A DNA stretch of 64,000 nt from TOLSYN sp963849065 (GTDB taxonomy: Bacteria > Acidobacteriota > Terriglobia > Terriglobales > Acidobacteriaceae). The position numbers and the translations under genes are program-made. Numbering within the stretch: the first letter of the stretch is position 1; the number at the start of each line of letters is the position of its first letter. Below are positions 63,013 to 64,000 of this stretch, piece after piece. A model generated the notes under the pieces. The model ran no database searches and was not told the DNA's origin. It saw nothing but the letters and a program-made list of their open reading frames with translations. Location of the stretch: positions 1 to 64,000 of the forward strand of contig CAWKFM010000004.1 in NCBI GenBank assembly GCA_963849065.1, written 5' to 3'.

Positions 63013-64000
63013 TTAGCTAAACAGCTTGCTCACCGAGGTCTCCTCGTGGATCGACTGGATCGCACGCGCGATGAGACCGGCAATCGAAAGCACCTTGATC
63101 TTCGGTTCCTTCTGTCCCGCCTCGCTCAGCGGAATGGTGTTGGTTACAATCAGCTCTTTCAGGTTCGACTTGGCAATTCTCTCCAGCGCCGGACCGGAAA
63201 GCACGGCGTGAGAGGCGCAGGCATAGACCGAAACCGCGCCGTTATCCAGCAGCGCCTGCACGGTCTTCACCAGCGTTCCCGCCGTGTCCACAATGTCATC
63301 CAGGATCAGGCAGGTGCGCCCGCGCACATCGCCGATCACGTTCATCACTTCGGTTACGTTGATCTCCGTGCGCCGCTTATCGACAATGGCCATGGGCGCA
63401 TCCATCTTCTTGGCGAAGAAGCGGGCGCGCTCCACGCCACCAGCGTCGGGAGAGATCACCGTCAGGTTGGGCAGTTGCGCCTTGCGGAAGTGGTCCACCA
63501 GCACGGGCGAGGCAAACAGGTGGTCCACCGGAATGTTGAAAAAACCCTGAATCTGCGGGGCGTGCAGATCGACCACCAGCGCGCGGTTGGCGCCGGCGGT
63601 GGTCAGAATATCGGACACCAGCTTGGAGCTGATCGGAACCCGCGGCTTGTCCTTGCGGTCCTGCCGGGCGTAGCCAAAATAGGGAATCACCACGGTGATG
63701 CGGCGGGCCGATGCGCGCTTGAGCGCGTCGATGATCAGCAGCAGCTGCATCAGGTTGTGCGAGACCGGGTCGCAGGTGGGCTGCACGATGAAGACATCGG
63801 CGCCGCGCACGTTCTCCAGAATCTGCACGTAAATTTCGCCGTCGGAAAATTGGGTCAGATAGGTCTGGCCCAGCGGCAGTCCGAGAAAATCGCAGACCTC
63901 TTTGGCGAGCGCCGGATTGGCAGTTCCGCAGAAGATTCGCAATTTATCCTCCCGGCGGGTGAGCACCGGCTTCTTATCGCTTTTGGGCTGTTCGCCGGCC
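63013..64000 (-). CDS. prs: Ribose-phosphate pyrophosphokinase (5' end may lie outside the window)
   Basis: Prs makes PRPP for purine, pyrimidine and histidine synthesis. The catalytic core is complete (LRIFCGTANPALAKEVCDFLG; VQPTCDPVSHNLMQLLLIIDALKRASARRITVVIPYFGYARQDRKD; PRPP loop DDIVDTAGT). The frame stays open to the window edge (…GEQPKSDKKP before the GTG at 63966), so the true start may be upstream and the N-terminus truncated; GTG 63966 is the alternative start (317 residues). Leads the prs-rplY-pth cluster. Confidence 0.95.
   Translation of the reverse strand, partial: AGEQPKSDKKPVLTRREDKLRIFCGTANPALAKEVCDFLGLPLGQTYLTQFSDGEIYVQILENVRGADVFIVQPTCDPVSHNLMQLLLIIDALKRASARRITVVIPYFGYARQDRKDKPRVPISSKLVSDILTTAGANRALVVDLHAPQIQGFFNIPVDHLFASPVLVDHFRKAQLPNLTVISPDAGGVERARFFAKKMDAPMAIVDKRRTEINVTEVMNVIGDVRGRTCLILDDIVDTAGTLVKTVQALLDNGAVSVYACASHAVLSGPALERIAKSNLKELIVTNTIPLSEAGQKEPKIKVLSIAGLIARAIQSIHEETSVSKLFS

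Overview
The window is a high-GC chromosomal segment of a free-living bacterium, most likely an acidobacterium (Acidobacteriota, class Terriglobia). That assignment is an inference from gene style and context: an rrn operon with Ile-Ala spacer tRNAs, an ECF sigma / HEAT-repeat anti-sigma / DUF4097 operon, yqhQ-prfA-prmC, many TPR proteins, c-type cytochromes and an orphan MCE protein. I ran no database search. I saw no transposase, integrase, prophage or CRISPR array.

Layout. 1-4570: an rrn operon read leftwards (16S, tRNA-Ile, tRNA-Ala and the 5' part of 23S, cut by the window edge), with a long leader, boxA-like sites and a candidate promoter. 5.2-9.7 kb: a Kir-type K+ channel, a GAF/HD-GYP protein and a chromate transporter. 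9.8-10.4 kb: a HigBA-type toxin-antitoxin locus whose toxin is broken. 10.5-15.8 kb: TPR proteins, an ABC-2 exporter, an orphan type IV pilin and a small membrane protein. 15.8-18.7 kb: yceD-rpmF-plsX-fabD, then a TlpA-like thioredoxin divergent from coaE. 20.6-21.2 kb: a ParE/RelE-Phd module. 21.3-25.4 kb: a TetR-controlled HlyD/ABC-2 efflux operon with a clear operator. 25.5-30 kb: ddl, a Gp49-like/XRE toxin-antitoxin pair, arginase and asnS. 30-32.3 kb: small proteins, a cytochrome c, and two neighbouring genes that each need a 1-nt frame correction. 32.5-37.7 kb: DinB-like protein, prmC, prfA, yqhQ and a GAF-GAF-GGDEF cyclase. 38.1-42.9 kb: recG, acpS, an MCE protein with five exact 34-residue repeats, lipA. 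43-45.5 kb: lipoprotein cytochrome c, DUF488-DUF3891 pair, VapBC-like pair. 45.5-49.4 kb: purL-purF. 49.6-54.8 kb: a large TPR protein, a dGTPase-like HD hydrolase, a degenerate OmpA-like protein, an ogt-type methyltransferase. 55-57 kb: a CDF metal exporter followed by two YtkA/FixH-like proteins. 57-60 kb: ECF sigma, anti-sigma, DUF4097. 60.1-64 kb: prs, rplY(ctc), pth, rpsF, rpsR, rplI.

Most of the window is housekeeping (lipid, purine, translation and cofactor genes). The accessory interest lies in four toxin-antitoxin loci, each with a promoter-proximal inverted repeat, in local gene decay (higB, a helix-hairpin-helix protein and its neighbour), and in envelope modules of unknown job: ECF/HEAT/DUF4097, CDF/YtkA, DUF488/DUF3891 and the repeat-bearing MCE protein. 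I found no clearly new multi-gene defence system. The best candidates for undescribed biology are the HEAT-repeat anti-sigma operon and the CDF-YtkA module.
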